64,000 nt of DNA from Volvariella volvacea V23 (GCA_000349905.1 KB722741.1:461979-525978), one strand, 5' to 3'; shown: positions 46,040-58,624, counted from the first letter of the stretch. The notes: generated from the letters alone by a model not told the origin. Translations and numbers: made by a program.

Positions 46040-46764
46040 TTAAACACCAAGAACGACGAACGTTGCTACATCTTTCAAAATGAAAGTGTATCGTGATTTA
46101 TGACAGTGGGTTCGCTCTCTATTTGCATCAGCGTCAAATACCTTGGATATGGTGATCAGTTGGTTCTATGGACAATGATGCTGCCCGTTTTGTTGCTTTG
46201 GGACCCACGTCAAGAATCGGGGCATGCACGTTCCTCTATCATCGGTACAGTTTGACGTGGATACAACAGCAATTAAAGTTATGGGCATCTCCCTTCGGAG
46301 GTTCAGTTTACCTCGAGCTTGGGATCAAGAACCCAAGGGCGCGTTCATGTGAGACCTACAACTGCTTGTACTATTCCCCGTCCTTCTCGCATTCAAACTC
46401 ACAAGCCCCTTCTCGCGCCATTTTCTTCCACTCGTCAGCAAATAGCTTGTGCTCATAGACACTGGCATGACAACTCGTGGGTCAGAACAAGCTCCACCCA
46501 CGCGGTTGCTCTGTCATTGAGGTCTATTTTTACCCTCTTTTTAATCTCTGGAGTTCAAATATAACTGGTCCTTCTCTCCGAGTCCCTCTTAACATCCGAC
46601 GTGGTGGAAGTATAACTAGTGCCCGTTTTGGGCGGAATTACTCACTATTCCCAGCCCGGCATCCGTCTGCTCTCTATCCTACGGAACGAGTCTCGAGTAT
46701 ATATCCCAAGCACCACCTATTTCCTTGACATCGCCGTTTTGGCTGCTCGAGCTTCACTTAAATA
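46040..46764. other. Intergenic, promoter side of the nucleotidase-like gene
   Basis: No gene is recognised in either strand. The last 100 bp are pyrimidine-rich and end with acttaaataATG, a normal fungal start context. Confidence 0.5.
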
Positions 46765-49719
46765 ATGAAGCTATCCTCGCTCCACCTTGCCAAACTCCTA
46801 GCACTAGGAGGAACATTTCTATCCTCCACCGGGATGACAAACGCATGCGGTGACGACCACGATCACGCTCTTCATAAACGAACGCAGCCTCTCCGCCTGA
46901 CGCCTCCTTCAAGGACTTTGGAATGGGGCGACATTAATATCATTCATACTACAGATAGTCACGGGTGGTTGTTGGGGCATCAGAAGACGTCTTTTCCTGA
47001 GCCGAATTATAGGTACGTGCCGGTGCGCTTGAGATTATCTGGTATTGGTGCTGATGTTGGTGCTGAATCCCGCAGTGGTGATTTTGGCGACTTTGCATCC
47101 TTTGTGGCGCATATGAAGGAACTGGCAATTGTATGTTTTTTCTTTTGCAATTCAATGTCCGTGTCCTTTGTTTCTAATTCCCCCTGCTGTCTCGCAGAAA
47201 AAGGATGTTGATTTGTTATTGGTAGACTCTGGTGACCTCCACGATGGTCGGCTATTTATTAATTTTCTCTTTCTGTGCTCACCATTATGAGATTACAGGT
47301 ACCGGCTTGACGGATGGATTCCCTCCTGGTGGAGTGGACGCACACGCTGTGAGTAAATTTTCCCAACTTTAGGGTGACACATTGACACACTCGATCGTTG
47401 CAGTCTAACGAATTTTTCAAACAACTTCCTTACGATTTACTCGCCATCGGAAAGTACGCATACGAATCATATTCAGATTCATACACCCTCAGCCGCTAAC
47501 TCTGCGCCTTCCAGTCACGAACTTTATATATATGCAAACGCCTTGGACATGTATGTGCAACTTCCCACAGTCCTTTTCATTTCAGAGCTCACGTACGTTG
47601 ATAGGCATCAAAACTTTGCACCAAGATTCAACGGACGTTATTTATCTTCCAACGTTAATATTACCGTTCCAGATAAACACGGTAATCCAGTCAGTGTACC
47701 CGTTGGAAGTAAGTAGGATATAATAAAATCCCGGGTGTGTCTGATCGTGAAGTGTATTGCTAGACCGTTTTACAAAGTTCAAGACCAGGAAGTGAGTGGG
47801 CATATGCTGAGGTTCTGATGAGTTTACTGATATATTCACGCGCTTTTGCAGAGGACGAAGAGTGACGTCTCTTGGTGTATTATTCGATTTTACTGGAAAT
47901 GATAAAAATACCACCGTACAAAAGGTGGCGGATATGGTCAAGGAAGCGTGGGTGGGTACCATGCCCGTCGTGTCTCTTCTGGATGATGGCGGTGAATATT
48001 GACGTGCACGCATTCAGTTTGACGAGGTCATCACTGAGGAGCCTGATTTGTTCATTCTCGTTGGGTGAGTTGGACCGTCTTTCCAAGGTCGTGCTTGTCA
48101 CTAAGTGTGTTTGAAATAGCCATATGCCCGTTGCTAGGGATAACTGTAAGTACTACACATCCCGTAAGTCTACCAGGTCGCAATTGATTTACGCAATGTA
48201 GGGCCACTTGTCTTTGACGCCATTCGAGCGAAGCATCCCACAACCCCCATTCTGATTCTCGGTGGTAAGGTTGGGATTCCACTCTGAATATCCTTTACTC
48301 TGACGTGATTTGCCAATAGGACATACCCATATTCGGGATTGTCGTAAGTGCCAACTCTGTTCGAAAACAACGGATCTTTGACGCGCATATAGTCCAGCTG
48401 GATGGACGGTCCGTATCTCTGGAGAGTGGACGATATATGGAAACTGTTGGTATGTGGATATTTCCAAGGTTTGACGTGGATGCTTGGCTGAATGCTAGCT
48501 TCCAGGTTGGCTTTGTGCGTCCTTTTCTGGCGTTCGGTGTTGCAAGTGCATTGATTACCCGCTGTGGAATAGCTGCGAATCTGGACCACAAGGGGAGCAA
48601 AAAGAACATGACATTCAGCAGGAGATACCTTGATCCCAACCGAGTGACGTACGAGGTAGGACTGTAGTACTATTTTTAGCGACTAAAATGTTAACGTGAT
48701 AACAAAGTTCCACACAGGACGACAAGGTGCAGGCTTCGACACTGCTGCAGGCAAATCGATCACTAAAGGACTGGAGAATCTCGCAAAGCAATTCGACCTC
48801 GGATTCCAGTTCGGAACTGCGCCCCATGACTTCACGATCAACAGGGACCCATACCCTTCGAACAACTCGTTGCTTTCCCTCTTTATCGAGAATGTAAGCT
48901 ACTCCTTCCCCATCCCATCTCTCGTTCCATACCCGTTCTGACTGCATGACCAACACGCAGGCCGTCCCGGTCGCACTAGCCATCAACAACACCCGCGCCA
49001 GCATTCCCAACATCATGATCACCAACTCGGGAAGCCAGCGTTTTGACCTCTACGCTGGTTCCTTCACCAAGAACGATCAGTTCACGACGTCACCGTTCGC
49101 CGATCAGTTCCTCTTCATCCCCGAGGTTCCCTTGCGTGTGGCGAGACAGGTGCTGCCTGCTCTCAACCACCAGGGAGCCGAGGAGAGGAGGAGAGGACTG
49201 GTGAGCGAGAGGGAAAAGAGAGCATATGGCCTTGGCTACGTTGACAAAAGATACATGGAGTGGCTGGAGGAGATGGACCGGCGACACAGCGGGGTTGAGC
49301 GACGGAGGACGGCGGCGGGGAATGCGACATTGGGATACGTGACGCATGACGTGAGTACCCTCGCAGTACGCGGTTACACATGACTGCGACTGTCCTCCTT
49401 CCCGGCATGGCACTCAACATCACACTGCTGCACCGTCACTTTATTTTTATTCTAGGCGTGCCCTGGCATCGGCGACGACACGCTCCATACACCGCTGCCG
49501 TTCAACCCAGTGCCTGACTTTATTGGGTCCAAGGTCCCAGCGCTGCCGGACGAGACGCCGGTCGACCTGGTGTTTGTGGATTTTATCGCGTCGCAGCTCG
49601 TGCCGATGCTGAATTCGCTGCAGACGGAGAGGCAGTATACGATGGGTGACGTGTCGGCGTACAGCCCCATCTTGGCGAACGCGGCATTGGGTGTCTATGC
49701 TGAGGTTGCGTGGAATTAG
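46765..49719 (+). CDS. Secreted 5'-nucleotidase-like metallophosphatase
   Basis: The protein is 619 residues from 18 exons, the first 46765-47012 and the last 49456-49719, many of them tiny (exon 13 is 24 bp at 48320-48343, exon 11 is 26 bp at 48120-48145). An N-terminal signal peptide ([20 protein letters not shown]) implies secretion. Metallophosphatase motifs are in order: HTTDSHGW (exon 1), [10 protein letters not shown] (exons 3-4), AIGNHELY (exons 5-6), GHMPVARDN (exons 10-11) and GGHTHIRDC (exons 12-13), together forming the two-metal site. A 5'-nucleotidase-type C-terminal domain with N-linked-glycosylation-type sites follows ([16 protein letters not shown]). The family hydrolyses 5'-nucleotides or related phosphate esters outside the cell. 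All splice sites are GT-AG. The gene is complete and open. Confidence 0.9.
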
Positions 49720-50017
49720 GCCTGCTGCAGTGGCGCAGGGGAGGGAGTATTTCGGGGTGGTTGTATGTAGGGCACTTTTTGTAGGTTTGGTAAATTTGAT
49801 GGTCTATTCTTGGCCGCGGTGGGTGTGTGCACATGCCCATCGCCATTGCCGTGTAGCGTAATCTTTCGTGTACCACCACAATCATGATCTGAGCCACGCC
49901 CTTCCAAGTCTTTTTGCTTCGTGTCCGACGTTTCGGCGTATATTACCCAGGTCTGGGCAGGCAAGCTTCGAGCTTCGCTCTTGACTGCGACGGTCACCAT
50001 CATCACCGTTTTCAACC

Positions 50018-51429
50018 ATGTCCGCTGGCACGACGCCCGACTCCGCGTCCGGGTCCCAGTCGACATTCCTCACCTCCGACATCCTCCTCGCCAGCCTGCT
50101 CCCTCTCTTCCTCCTCGTCGTCGTCCTGAAAGTCTTCCAGCCCCTTGGCGGCTGGTCCGAGCTCCTGGACCTCCTCTCGCTCAGGCCCTCGCACAGACTC
50201 CTCAACGACGGCATGTTCTCCCTCCGCCGCGCCTACCTCGGCTTCACCCAGTACCCGCACCTCTCCCACACCGAGCTCGCGCGCATGCGGGGCGCGTACT
50301 CTGCCCTCGGCCGGAAATCGAAGCGGCTCGGGAGCGCGCTGCGGTATGGGCAGAAGCTGGACAAGCTCAAGACGTCGATCGAGGTGAACTCGCTCGTGGC
50401 GGAGCGGATTGCGGAGCTGGCGGTGGAGGAGATGGGGGTTGACAGGATCGAGGTGGGGATGATGGCCAAGGGGATTGGGAGCCAGGGCGAGCTGATGCGC
50501 GTGAGGGAGGCGTTGAAGCATTATGTGAGGGACTGGAGCGAGGATGGGATTGTGGAGAGGGAGAGGACTTTCGGGCCGATTTTGGATGTGTTGAGGAGGG
50601 AGGGGGGTGAGGAGAGAGGGCGGATGAGGGTGCTTGTGCCCGGCTCGGGGCTGGGGAGGCTGGCTTGGGAGATATCAAAGCTTGGTAGGTTGCTCTTTGG
50701 AGTGGACAGGATGGTCGTTGACGATGTACAGGCTATGACACGACTGCCAACGAACTTTCGTACTACATGAACCTCGCGTTCCGGTTCTTACTCTCAGAGA
50801 AAACTACGGCACTCAGGAATCAACACAAGATACGACCTTACGCCCACTGGTTCTCGCATCAACGCTCAAACGAGTCTTTGTTCCGTGCCATCTCGTTCCC
50901 GGACGAGGTGCCACGTCTGGGACCGAAATTCCATCTAGTGGAAAAGGATTTCCTCACTTTGCCCACCAAACCGACAAAATCCGCATTCTGGTCGCAGGGA
51001 CCATCACCATCACACTCGCCCTCAGCGTCCACGTCCAAGTCCACGTCACCACAAGGGTCCAACAGCTCAGCCACAGACACAGGGGAAGGAGGACAATTCG
51101 ACTTTATTGTCACCCTCTTCTTTATTGACACATCGCTCGACGTGTTCGCCACCCTCGATCAGATCCACGCACTGTTGAAGCCCGGTGGCACATGGATCAA
51201 TCTTGGTCCTCTCCTCTGGACGTCTGGTGCCCAAGCCATGGTTGAGCTCAGTCTGGACGAGGTCCTCAGGGCTGCGGAAGAAATTGGGTTCACTATCCAC
51301 GGCGAAAACGAGGAGGACGGGGTGGTGAGGAGGAGAAGCGTCGAGTGCGAGTACACGGCGGACATGAAGGCGATGATGCGGTGGGTGTACAAGGCGGAAT
51401 TTTGGGTGGCTAGGAAATCCAAGCTGTAG
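50018..51429 (+). CDS. Carnosine N-methyltransferase-like protein (N2227 family)
   Basis: The protein is 454 residues from exons 50018-50684 and 50732-51429, joined across a 47-bp intron. A hydrophobic segment near residues 20-40 (LLASLLPLFLLVVVLKVF) could anchor it. A helical region precedes the SAM-binding motif RVLVPGSGLGRLAWEI (about 208-223), then GYDTTANELSYYM, HKIRPYAHWFSHQ, and the post-motif FDFIVTLFFIDTSLD with LKPGGTWINLGPLLW. These are hallmarks of the N2227/CARNMT1 family, which methylates carnosine-like histidine dipeptides; yeast YNL092W is a relative. A low-complexity Ser/Thr/Pro insert (about residues 325-355) lies just before the FDFIV strand. It lies 298 bp downstream of the nucleotidase gene on the same strand. 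Confidence 0.9.
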
Positions 51430-51805
51430 AAGGCAAGAATGATTTGATTATGATGGCCTGGCACACACGCCAGTGCAGGGGTGGGCTTCTATTCTCGGGT
51501 GGTTGTTAGCATATGTTTTGAGGAGCGCAGCCCAAGGCCAAGTAGTGGCATTTGGGGAGATGTAACAAGGGAGAGGTTATTATCAGCTCCTTCTCTCCGA
51601 ACACGTTGCCTGGGATTGTTCTGTTCGAGCACAAGAGCTGTCTCTTTCCGTCGACTGTGGCGATGCCACTGTAGCCTATATAACCCCGTCTGTCGCATGT
51701 CCTCCTCGTACCTATCACCTGCTATCTGTCCTCTTTCTCGGCTTTTACGGCGCCGCCCTTTCTTATTACACTTGGCTATCTAGACCTGTACTGTATACCA
51801 ACACG
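51430..51805. other. Intergenic, no gene recognised
   Basis: The segment contains the 3' flank of the methyltransferase gene and the leader of the next gene. A short tatataacccc near 51677 could be a TATA-type element about 125 bp before the next ATG. Confidence 0.45.
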
Positions 51806-52765
51806 ATGTCCCATCAGCCAATCACAGCAAGCGTCACCTCCACAACAACCACAACAGCAGCCACACCCTTCTTCTCCCCACCGCCACAGCAGTCCACCCT
51901 CGCGAGCACCCACGCCCACCACGGCTACCCGCACCCCGAGATCGGCCTGGCGCCCTCGGAGAAGCTGGTCATCAAGCTCCCGCCCCTCTCGGCCGTCCAA
52001 AACCGCATGGTCGTCGACCCCGGCGCCGACTCTTCCGAATACGCCGACGACGAGGAAGACGAGGCCGACAGCGACAGCGACGACATATTTGGGGATAACG
52101 TCGGCAGACGCCCTGGACAGCGGAAGATTGCCGGCTCGAGGAGGGTCGCGAGGTATCGCGAGGCGCAGATGCTGTTGGCTGCGGGTGCGGGTGTGGGTGT
52201 GGGTGTGAGTGGACAGGCCTTGCAGAGTACCACGCCATCCGCGTCGCAGCGGGGCGCGAGTTTCGGGGTGGGTAGATTTTTTTCCAGGGCGGGGGACCTG
52301 GAAGATTGCGCATGTCTCCGGGTCGGGGAGTTTTGCGTCACTGTTCGCAGACTCGGATGCAGACGACCCTGCTTCCAATTCGTCCTTTTCTCTCCGTGCG
52401 GGGCACCGTGATGACGCTGACGTCTCGATGCCACCTTGCAGGAACTACGAGCGGAATGCCACTCCCAAGCTCAGATGGCTGGCGCACATCCACCTCAAGC
52501 TCTAGGTCCCTATCAAGCCCCATGGGCCGTCGTCCCACCCCGGTTCGTTCCTACAGCCCACCACGAGCACGGATACGATCACGATGTGGACATTGTCATG
52601 GATACGAGCATGGACAATGTACGTTAGCCATGTCCTTGCTGCTATTATCCCCCCTCCTCTGTCTCGCTGTTCCATTTCCAACAACTCAACGCAATTGTTC
52701 CTGGGCTTCTATTTGGATCTTAGACGGTGCCACATTTCGGGTTCAGTAATGGCACTCTCGCGTGA
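51806..52765 (+). CDS. Uncharacterised acidic/Thr-Pro-His-rich protein (3' exons ambiguous)
   Basis: I do not recognise this protein. The ATG at 51806 opens a frame encoding a Thr/Pro-rich start, a conserved-looking core (EIGLAPSEKLVIKLPPL), an acidic patch (YADDEEDEADSDSDD) and a basic helix (GSRRVARYREAQMLLAA). Two splice models stay in phase. In the first, 51806-52267 joins 52441-52618 and then 52724-52765, ending in a His-rich segment and a short tail (TVPHFGFSNGTLA). In the second, 51806-52271 joins 52351-52505 for 206 residues. I slightly favour the first because it uses three phase-0 joins and gives more protein-like composition. A short GGTGTG repeat (52187-52208) encodes GVGVGV. A nuclear regulatory role is conceivable from composition only. 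Confidence 0.55.
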
Positions 52766-53071
52766 CACGCATATACCCACTCGCATGTCGTTTCGTCTCA
52801 AGGGATATTACTAGGACTACAGTACGGACGGGTGTTTGGCATGTATTAGTGACGCAATGGATCAATATACCACTTTTTCTACCAATGACAACATGTAGGC
52901 TCGTCATTTTTTGTGGCTTGTGATCGCGGTGGACGCCACAGCGGTCATCTGGGATCTGAGATCAGTCGGTGGGTAAGTAGATAAACTAAAGAACAGGGCG
53001 CTTACGGGCACTTATTGGCTTTGATAACGCCAGCACTATCAACCCTGATCTCGCCAAACGAGTCGCCAAGC
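52766..53071. other. Short convergent spacer, nothing recognised
   Basis: This lies between the plus-strand unknown gene and the stop of the minus-strand ABC gene; no protein-like frame or repeat is seen. Confidence 0.5.
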
Positions 53072-55057
53072 TCACTCATCATCCACAACCCTTCCAACAC
53101 CACCCTCCAATCTAAACTTCCTAATCCCATCCTCCTTCCTCCACGGCACCTCCTCCTCCCAATGTGTGATAACAACCACAGCCTGGTCCTCCCCAACGCC
53201 CTCCGGACTCCTCAAATACCTCCTAACAGCGTCAACCATCCCCTCCTCCATCCCGCTCCACGCCTCATCCAGCAGCACAACAGGCGCCCGCCCAACCAGC
53301 GCCCGCATTAGCAGCACCATCCTCTGCTCGCTGATCGGCAACGAGGCGAACTCTTCTTCCGCAAAACTCTCGTTCGTCCTCTTGCGCTCGGTTTGGCCGT
53401 CGGTCGTGGGCTCGCTGCCGTCGCAGACCCAGGTCTCGGGACCCAAGCCTCGGAGAACGTCTTTGACTCGCTGAATCCGCCATTGCCTCTCCTCGCTCGT
53501 GACCTCGCGCATCACGCCCTTCCCAACCCCTCCCTCTCCACCGGGCACGTAAACGCCATCGAACCCCGTCCCGATCGCCTCCCACACCGTCATTCCCTTC
53601 ATTCCCTTCCCGCTCCCTCCTCCTCCCGCACGACGCGGGAAGGCGTCAAACAGCTCGGGGGAGATGAGGGAGACTTGGGAGGCGAGGTAAGGCGTGGGGA
53701 TCGAGCGGCGGTGGCGGGGCGGGTGGAGGAGGTGCAGGTGCGGGAGGGTGTAGGAGAGCGGGTGTTGGCCTGTGAGGATGGAGAGGAGTGTCGTTTTTCC
53801 GGATCCTGTGGAACAGTGGACGATTGGTTGGGATACGATGGTATGGGGGGCGTGGACGTACCGTTTGTGCCTTGGAGGTGCCACCGTTCTCCGGCGCGGA
53901 TCTGCCATGTGATGTTGTTGAGGACCTGTTTGGACGCGTCAGGTTTATAGAGATGGCTGTGGGTAAATGAGTCTCACAATACGAGGACCATATTTGATTG
54001 TTGCATTCTTCATGTCCACTAATATCGGACCAGGTGGCCGTTCTGCTGAAGAACGCGTTGTCATATTGGGCACGTCCAGTTTGCTTGAATGGTGGTGATG
54101 AATGAGCTCTTGGACTTTGTCCTTTCTCCCCGTCGTGACTGCGTCGTTGTTGATGAATGCTAGGTGGGTTATCCAGTCCGGAACCGCGTCTTGGGTACGT
54201 AGGCCCATGATGATGTGGGGCGCTTGGGAGGCGTGAAGGTCGTGCAGAAGGGATAGTACCGTCGGTCTCGTTTGTGCATCCAGACCCGCTGCAAAGGATG
54301 TCGCGTCAATGCGGATGGGTGGAATGAATAGATGTGATATACGCACTCAGAGGTTCATCGAGAAGCAACAGCGCAGGATTCGACAAGAGTGCTTTGACAA
54401 TTCTTGCGCGTCTTGTTTGTCCATTGCTCAACGCGATAAGTGGCAATTCCAGCAAGCCCTTTAATCCCATAGCCTCAACCAACTTCTCAAACCTCTCTTC
54501 CTTCTCCCTCCTCACCTGTTCCTCTTCCTCACTCAATTTCCGCGCAGCACTCTGCGCATGTAAAGGCAAAATATTCTCCTTGATCAAAAAATCCTCCGGA
54601 ATCGTCTCCGGAAACATGCTCTGTCTGAGCGTGATTCGGTCTTCGTCTCTCACTGCACCGTATCTCGCCGAATAGTCTACGAACCCTCCTCCGGTCGCCC
54701 GAGCACGATGCGAGAACGACACGAAGCCTATTCTCGAATACGGGTCTGAGGGGTAGAGGAACGGGTATAGACCATAAGGCGGAGGAGGAGCTGGTGTTAT
54801 TCTATGCTGTCCCAACAACGTCTGTAGCACACCACGGCACTGTAAGCCCGTGCAACGAGTGCACACACGCCACGCACCTGGAACAATGCAGACTTGGCCG
54901 ACGAGCTCGACCCAACAATCGCCCAAGCCTCGGACGAGGAAGCGATGTGCCAGTCTAGCGCCTTGAACACCGGAGGCGTGTTGCTCCACGCGCCCTGGCC
55001 GAACCGGTGGACGTTGCTTTTGGGGATGTGGAGGATGGATCTGGGTGTGAGTGTCAT
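53072..55057 (-). CDS. Twin-domain ABC ATPase without membrane segments (YDR061W/ModF-like)
   Basis: The protein is 587 residues from exons 55057-54878, 54821-54347, 54288-53978, 53925-53862 and 53805-53072. Two ABC nucleotide-binding domains are in tandem with no transmembrane helices. Domain 1: degenerate Walker A (AIVGSSSSAKSALF, the Gly before Lys is Ala), signature ALSNGQTRRARI and Walker B ALLLLDEPL. Domain 2: normal Walker A (GTNGSGKTT, split by intron 4), Walker B PVVLLDEAW, but the LSGGQ signature is replaced by SLPISEQRM. The architecture resembles yeast YDR061W and bacterial ModF; the cellular role of these proteins is unclear. If domain 1 binds but does not hydrolyse ATP, only one site would be active. 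Its 5' end is duplicated as a fragment at 58155-58390. Confidence 0.85.
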
Positions 55058-55633
55058 GCTTCAAGTTGTGGTTCTGTGCGCATATCAGTGCGGTTGGTAG
55101 ATAAGACAGAGTCGGGCCTCAGAGAGCCTGGAAGGAGGGGGAAGATGAAATGACTCGGAAATTGTGGTTATTTTAGCGGCATCATGGGGTTGGATTGTCG
55201 TCGGAGATATTGCCAGGCTCGTCGGACTTGGTGGATTGAGGGTGGGTGAACAAATAAGACACAACAACGCGCATGCGCGCTCTTTGCGACTCGCGGTGTA
55301 TCGCTCGGCATGTTAAGTAGTACAAACGACCTAAACTATATGCGTGCTCTTCAGGTCAGTAGTTGCGCGCTCTTCATGGTACCAACTTAGTAGCATCAAA
55401 CTCTGCATAGGGCTTGGGAGAGATGCGGCCATCGCTGAGGTTATACTAGCACTCCACAACTAATTGCGGCTCAAATAGGGACAGTATACACATCAGATAC
55501 AAAAAACACAGAGAATATTAAAATAGATTGACATAGGGGAAAGCTCAGGGCATGTTAAGCAAGAGACCTGCCTGAGATCAGAGTCGCCCCGCCTATGTTC
55601 TCAAAAATGGATAGGAATGACGGTGAGTGACAC
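55058..55633. other. Spacer between O-methyltransferase stop and ABC-gene start
   Basis: It holds the presumed ABC-gene promoter on its left side (55058-55300, partly duplicated near 58240-58390). No gene is seen. Confidence 0.5.
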
Positions 55634-57554
55634 TCAAATTGGAATCGCCACCATAGGTTGAGCGAATGTGCGGTCACCAGGTAACCGATTGACCGCAACA
55701 AGTTTCCACCCAGTACTCCGCAAGAGTCGGTCCATATGACGAATTGTGCGATCGAGAGAATTAAACAACGCATGCATCTAGAGGTCGCTTCAGTATCCCT
55801 TCCTCAGGCCTTGAATGGTGCACGAGACTTACGATCAAGTCCCCGTAGTATGCCATGCCAGTCACAGCTCCATAATTCGCCAACAGTGGTGCCGGCGCTT
55901 CTCTAGGAATAGGTCCCGGAATTGTGGCGCTTTCTTCGGACACATCGCGACATGCGAATTGAATGATTGCATCCATTATTATCAATTTTGTCTGAGGAGT
56001 GGCCACTTGGCGGAGGTGAGTGAGAACGACTCTGCGGCGCTCGTCGGACCAGTCGTGAAGAATGTGCTTGAGGAAGAATACGGATGCATCTGTTCGTCGC
56101 TGTGGAGTCAAGAAATCTTGGACTTGATTACGGCAGTCAGCCTACCTGCACTGTTACTGCGTTGATCCCCCGCTTACCTTCCAGAATTGCTCTGCCAGAC
56201 TCGATTACGTCTGGCGCTGAGCTTTCCCAGGCCTTGTTGTGAACTTGAGTCGGTGAAGTCTTTCGTATGAAGCTGATAAACTACTTGCCTCTTTTGCCTG
56301 ATCTATGACATGAGGCAAATTTTGTACGACCAACGTGAGATGCGGGAATTCCTTGGCGAGCGCCATCATCGCGCTCCCAATACCACCGCCGACATCGACA
56401 ACCACAGAGCCGGGGTCGAGTGCCTTCCAATCAAATACTTCAAAGTAGAATTGAGCATTATTCGCAAAAGTATAAAGGTATCGCGTCGTATCAATGCCTA
56501 CCTTCAACAACCGTGGCAAACGGCTGAAAACTTGCAACTCCTTTCATGGCAATGTTAAACCGATGATGACGGAATTTCTCCTCTGGCCTCTCTAAAACTT
56601 GCCAGAAGCTGTCCTTTGTATTGAAGGCACGAGTCCATGGAGCAGCGGATTCGCTTCCGGAGTGACTAGTAACAGGATCAGAGGCTGCCTCCCAGCCCCA
56701 AGCACTAGCCTTGAAGGCTTCATCAAGGCTAGACCACCAATGAAAGAGCTGTTTTTGTCTCTTCGTTCTGCGATGACTTACTGGTGACTGACTAGCGCGG
56801 TGAATCCACCAGTGTTGTCGTGCTTGTGTTCGGGACTGCGGATTGGGACATTATTTGCGAGGTTCGAGGCAAAACTAGCAGCACGCATACTCTGAGAGAA
56901 CTTCTTTGCTCGGCTTCAGGGTGTCGAGCAAGGCCGATGACCTGTTGTTGGCGAACACGTCTGGCTCGACCTCACGGTAGATGTGATGTGTTGCAAGAGC
57001 TCGAAGGAACCGTGCTGAGCACCGACAAGTTCTCGGCTGAAAGCTTTCGTAGCAATGTCGAACAACTCACTGAGCTTGTCGGGGTTCAGTCCATTCTGTG
57101 CTGAGATTTCCGTAACGTGTAACCCCTGCTCAAAGTAAATTCACGCATCTTATACGAGCGCATTTTCTATCTATACCTTTGGCCCTGCTTCATGTAAAAT
57201 TTCCGTGACGCTAGATTCAAGACAGATGCGTAATGCAGAGGCTAACAAGGACTAATAAATAATTCAGCTGCAGAGAAGGCAATACGGTGGATAGACACAC
57301 AGTCATACCCCTGCAGCTACTTGGTACAAAAAGACTTGCGGTGGCCTCAAGATCGCTGCAATGTGCAACGCCGCCGCGCTGGCGATAGCGGCAGCCTCCT
57401 CCGCAACAGGATTAACACGAAAAAGCTCGCTATCTGGGTGGAACGGCTCATCCAAGTTGGGTATCGTCGTGGACGTCTCAGATGTAATGGTCTGGAGATC
57501 TGCAATGGCTCTGTTCAAATGGCCTTGAAGTTCGAGTAGAGTGGCGAGTGACAT
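55634..57554 (-). CDS. SAM-dependent O-methyltransferase
   Basis: The protein is 472 residues from 10 exons: 57554-57309, 57251-57177, 57125-57071, 57014-56891, 56835-56782, 56728-56502, 56437-56289, 56232-56178, 56122-55833 and 55777-55634. The N-terminal half is the helical dimerisation domain of fungal O-methyltransferases (RFLRALATHHIYREV, DVFANNRSS). The catalytic half has the SAM motif VVVDVGGGIGS and LKHILHDWSDE with the His that acts as general base in this family, ending WKLVAVNRL. Such enzymes methylate hydroxyls of phenolic or other small molecules, often in secondary metabolism. The intron 56288-56233 begins GC (GAG followed by gcaagt) and ends AG. The start ATG is the first in-frame Met; an upstream in-frame stretch without ATG exists. 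It lies between the ABC gene and a truncated copy of the ABC 5' end. Confidence 0.88.
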
Positions 57555-58154
57555 GGTGGTTGTGCCGCCATCCAGCTCAGAGAGGAGGCTATTGATAGCA
57601 CCTTACATCAGTACACGGAACCGCAATTTCGATTTCTGTGGTTTGGAGTGATGGCACTCAGCTTCGACTGCCAGGGTATTCCCTTTTTTGGTTGCATTGG
57701 AGAAGATCAGTAAGCAAGTGATGCGGAAGTTAATGTTGGTATTCTTTCCCAATTGATGCGCCAATAGGGTCGGTTACTATATTGGCACGGTTAGTGCGCG
57801 TTGGTCAGCCTTGGCTTTCCTAGCAACAGATATTACCAATTTTATGAGATTTCCTGACACATTTCTGCGGTTCTTTGAGTGGACAGCAGAGCAATCAAGT
57901 GATTTGCTGACACGAACTCCGTCGGATCCATTACAGCTGCATATAATCTCTGGAACTTGAGGTACAACTGATGGGTACGTGTCTTGAATATCGACGTTAG
58001 AAAATTTAGGCCAGGACATAAAATTCACGAATTTAGAAGTATCAACGAATATCAATCCATCTGTACAAAGATTTGGACTTGCCGCACCAGATTGTTCACA
58101 AGGCCCGCAATGCAAAATAATGGTGAAGACCTTTTCCCTGTGTATAGCCCGAGC

Positions 58155-58390
58155 TGGTGCGCGTTGCTCCATGCACCTTGACTCATGCGGTGGGTGTTAC
58201 TTTTTAGGACGTAGAAGGGTGATCTGGAGGCGTGTGGCGCCGTAGAGAACTTGGGAAATAGGACAGAGGTGAGATAACTCCGGGATTGGAGTTATTTTAT
58301 GGCATTATGCACAAGTTTGACGTTGCCGACTCTAGCTGATGAACCAACAACGCATAATAGTGCACGTCTTCGTTTTGACAGTGCGCTTGT
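58155..58390 (-). pseudogene. Truncated duplicate of the ABC-gene 5' end and promoter
   Basis: On the minus strand this encodes LKSNTHR and QGAWSNAHQL where the ABC gene starts IPKSNVHRFGQGAWSNTPPV. The similarity continues upstream into the promoter (ttggagttattttatggcat against ttgtggttattttagcggcat near 55170). The start codon region is decayed and no downstream ABC sequence follows. The remaining bases from 57555 to 58624 show no other recognisable gene. Confidence 0.6.
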
Positions 58391-58624
58391 CTTAGTAAAG
58401 CACGATCTTCGTTGCCGCAACGTCAAGCGCATTGCAAGTAAATACACAATAAGAGCGTGCATTATACTACTTCGTTGAACGCGACAGGTAATAGTGGTTA
58501 TTGTGCGCTGGACAAACGCGCGTATAAAAACTACAAATTGTCCTGCTGCTGCTGGTCACAGACCACGTACATACGGCTCCTGTGACAGATTCAGCTTCAC
58601 ATTTACACATAACGACAAAATGAA

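Noticed and set aside
49921..50521. Several long frames on both strands around the methyltransferase first exon
   Set aside because: They are by-products of GC-rich codon bias; the frame with the SAM motif and a phase-correct intron is the real one.
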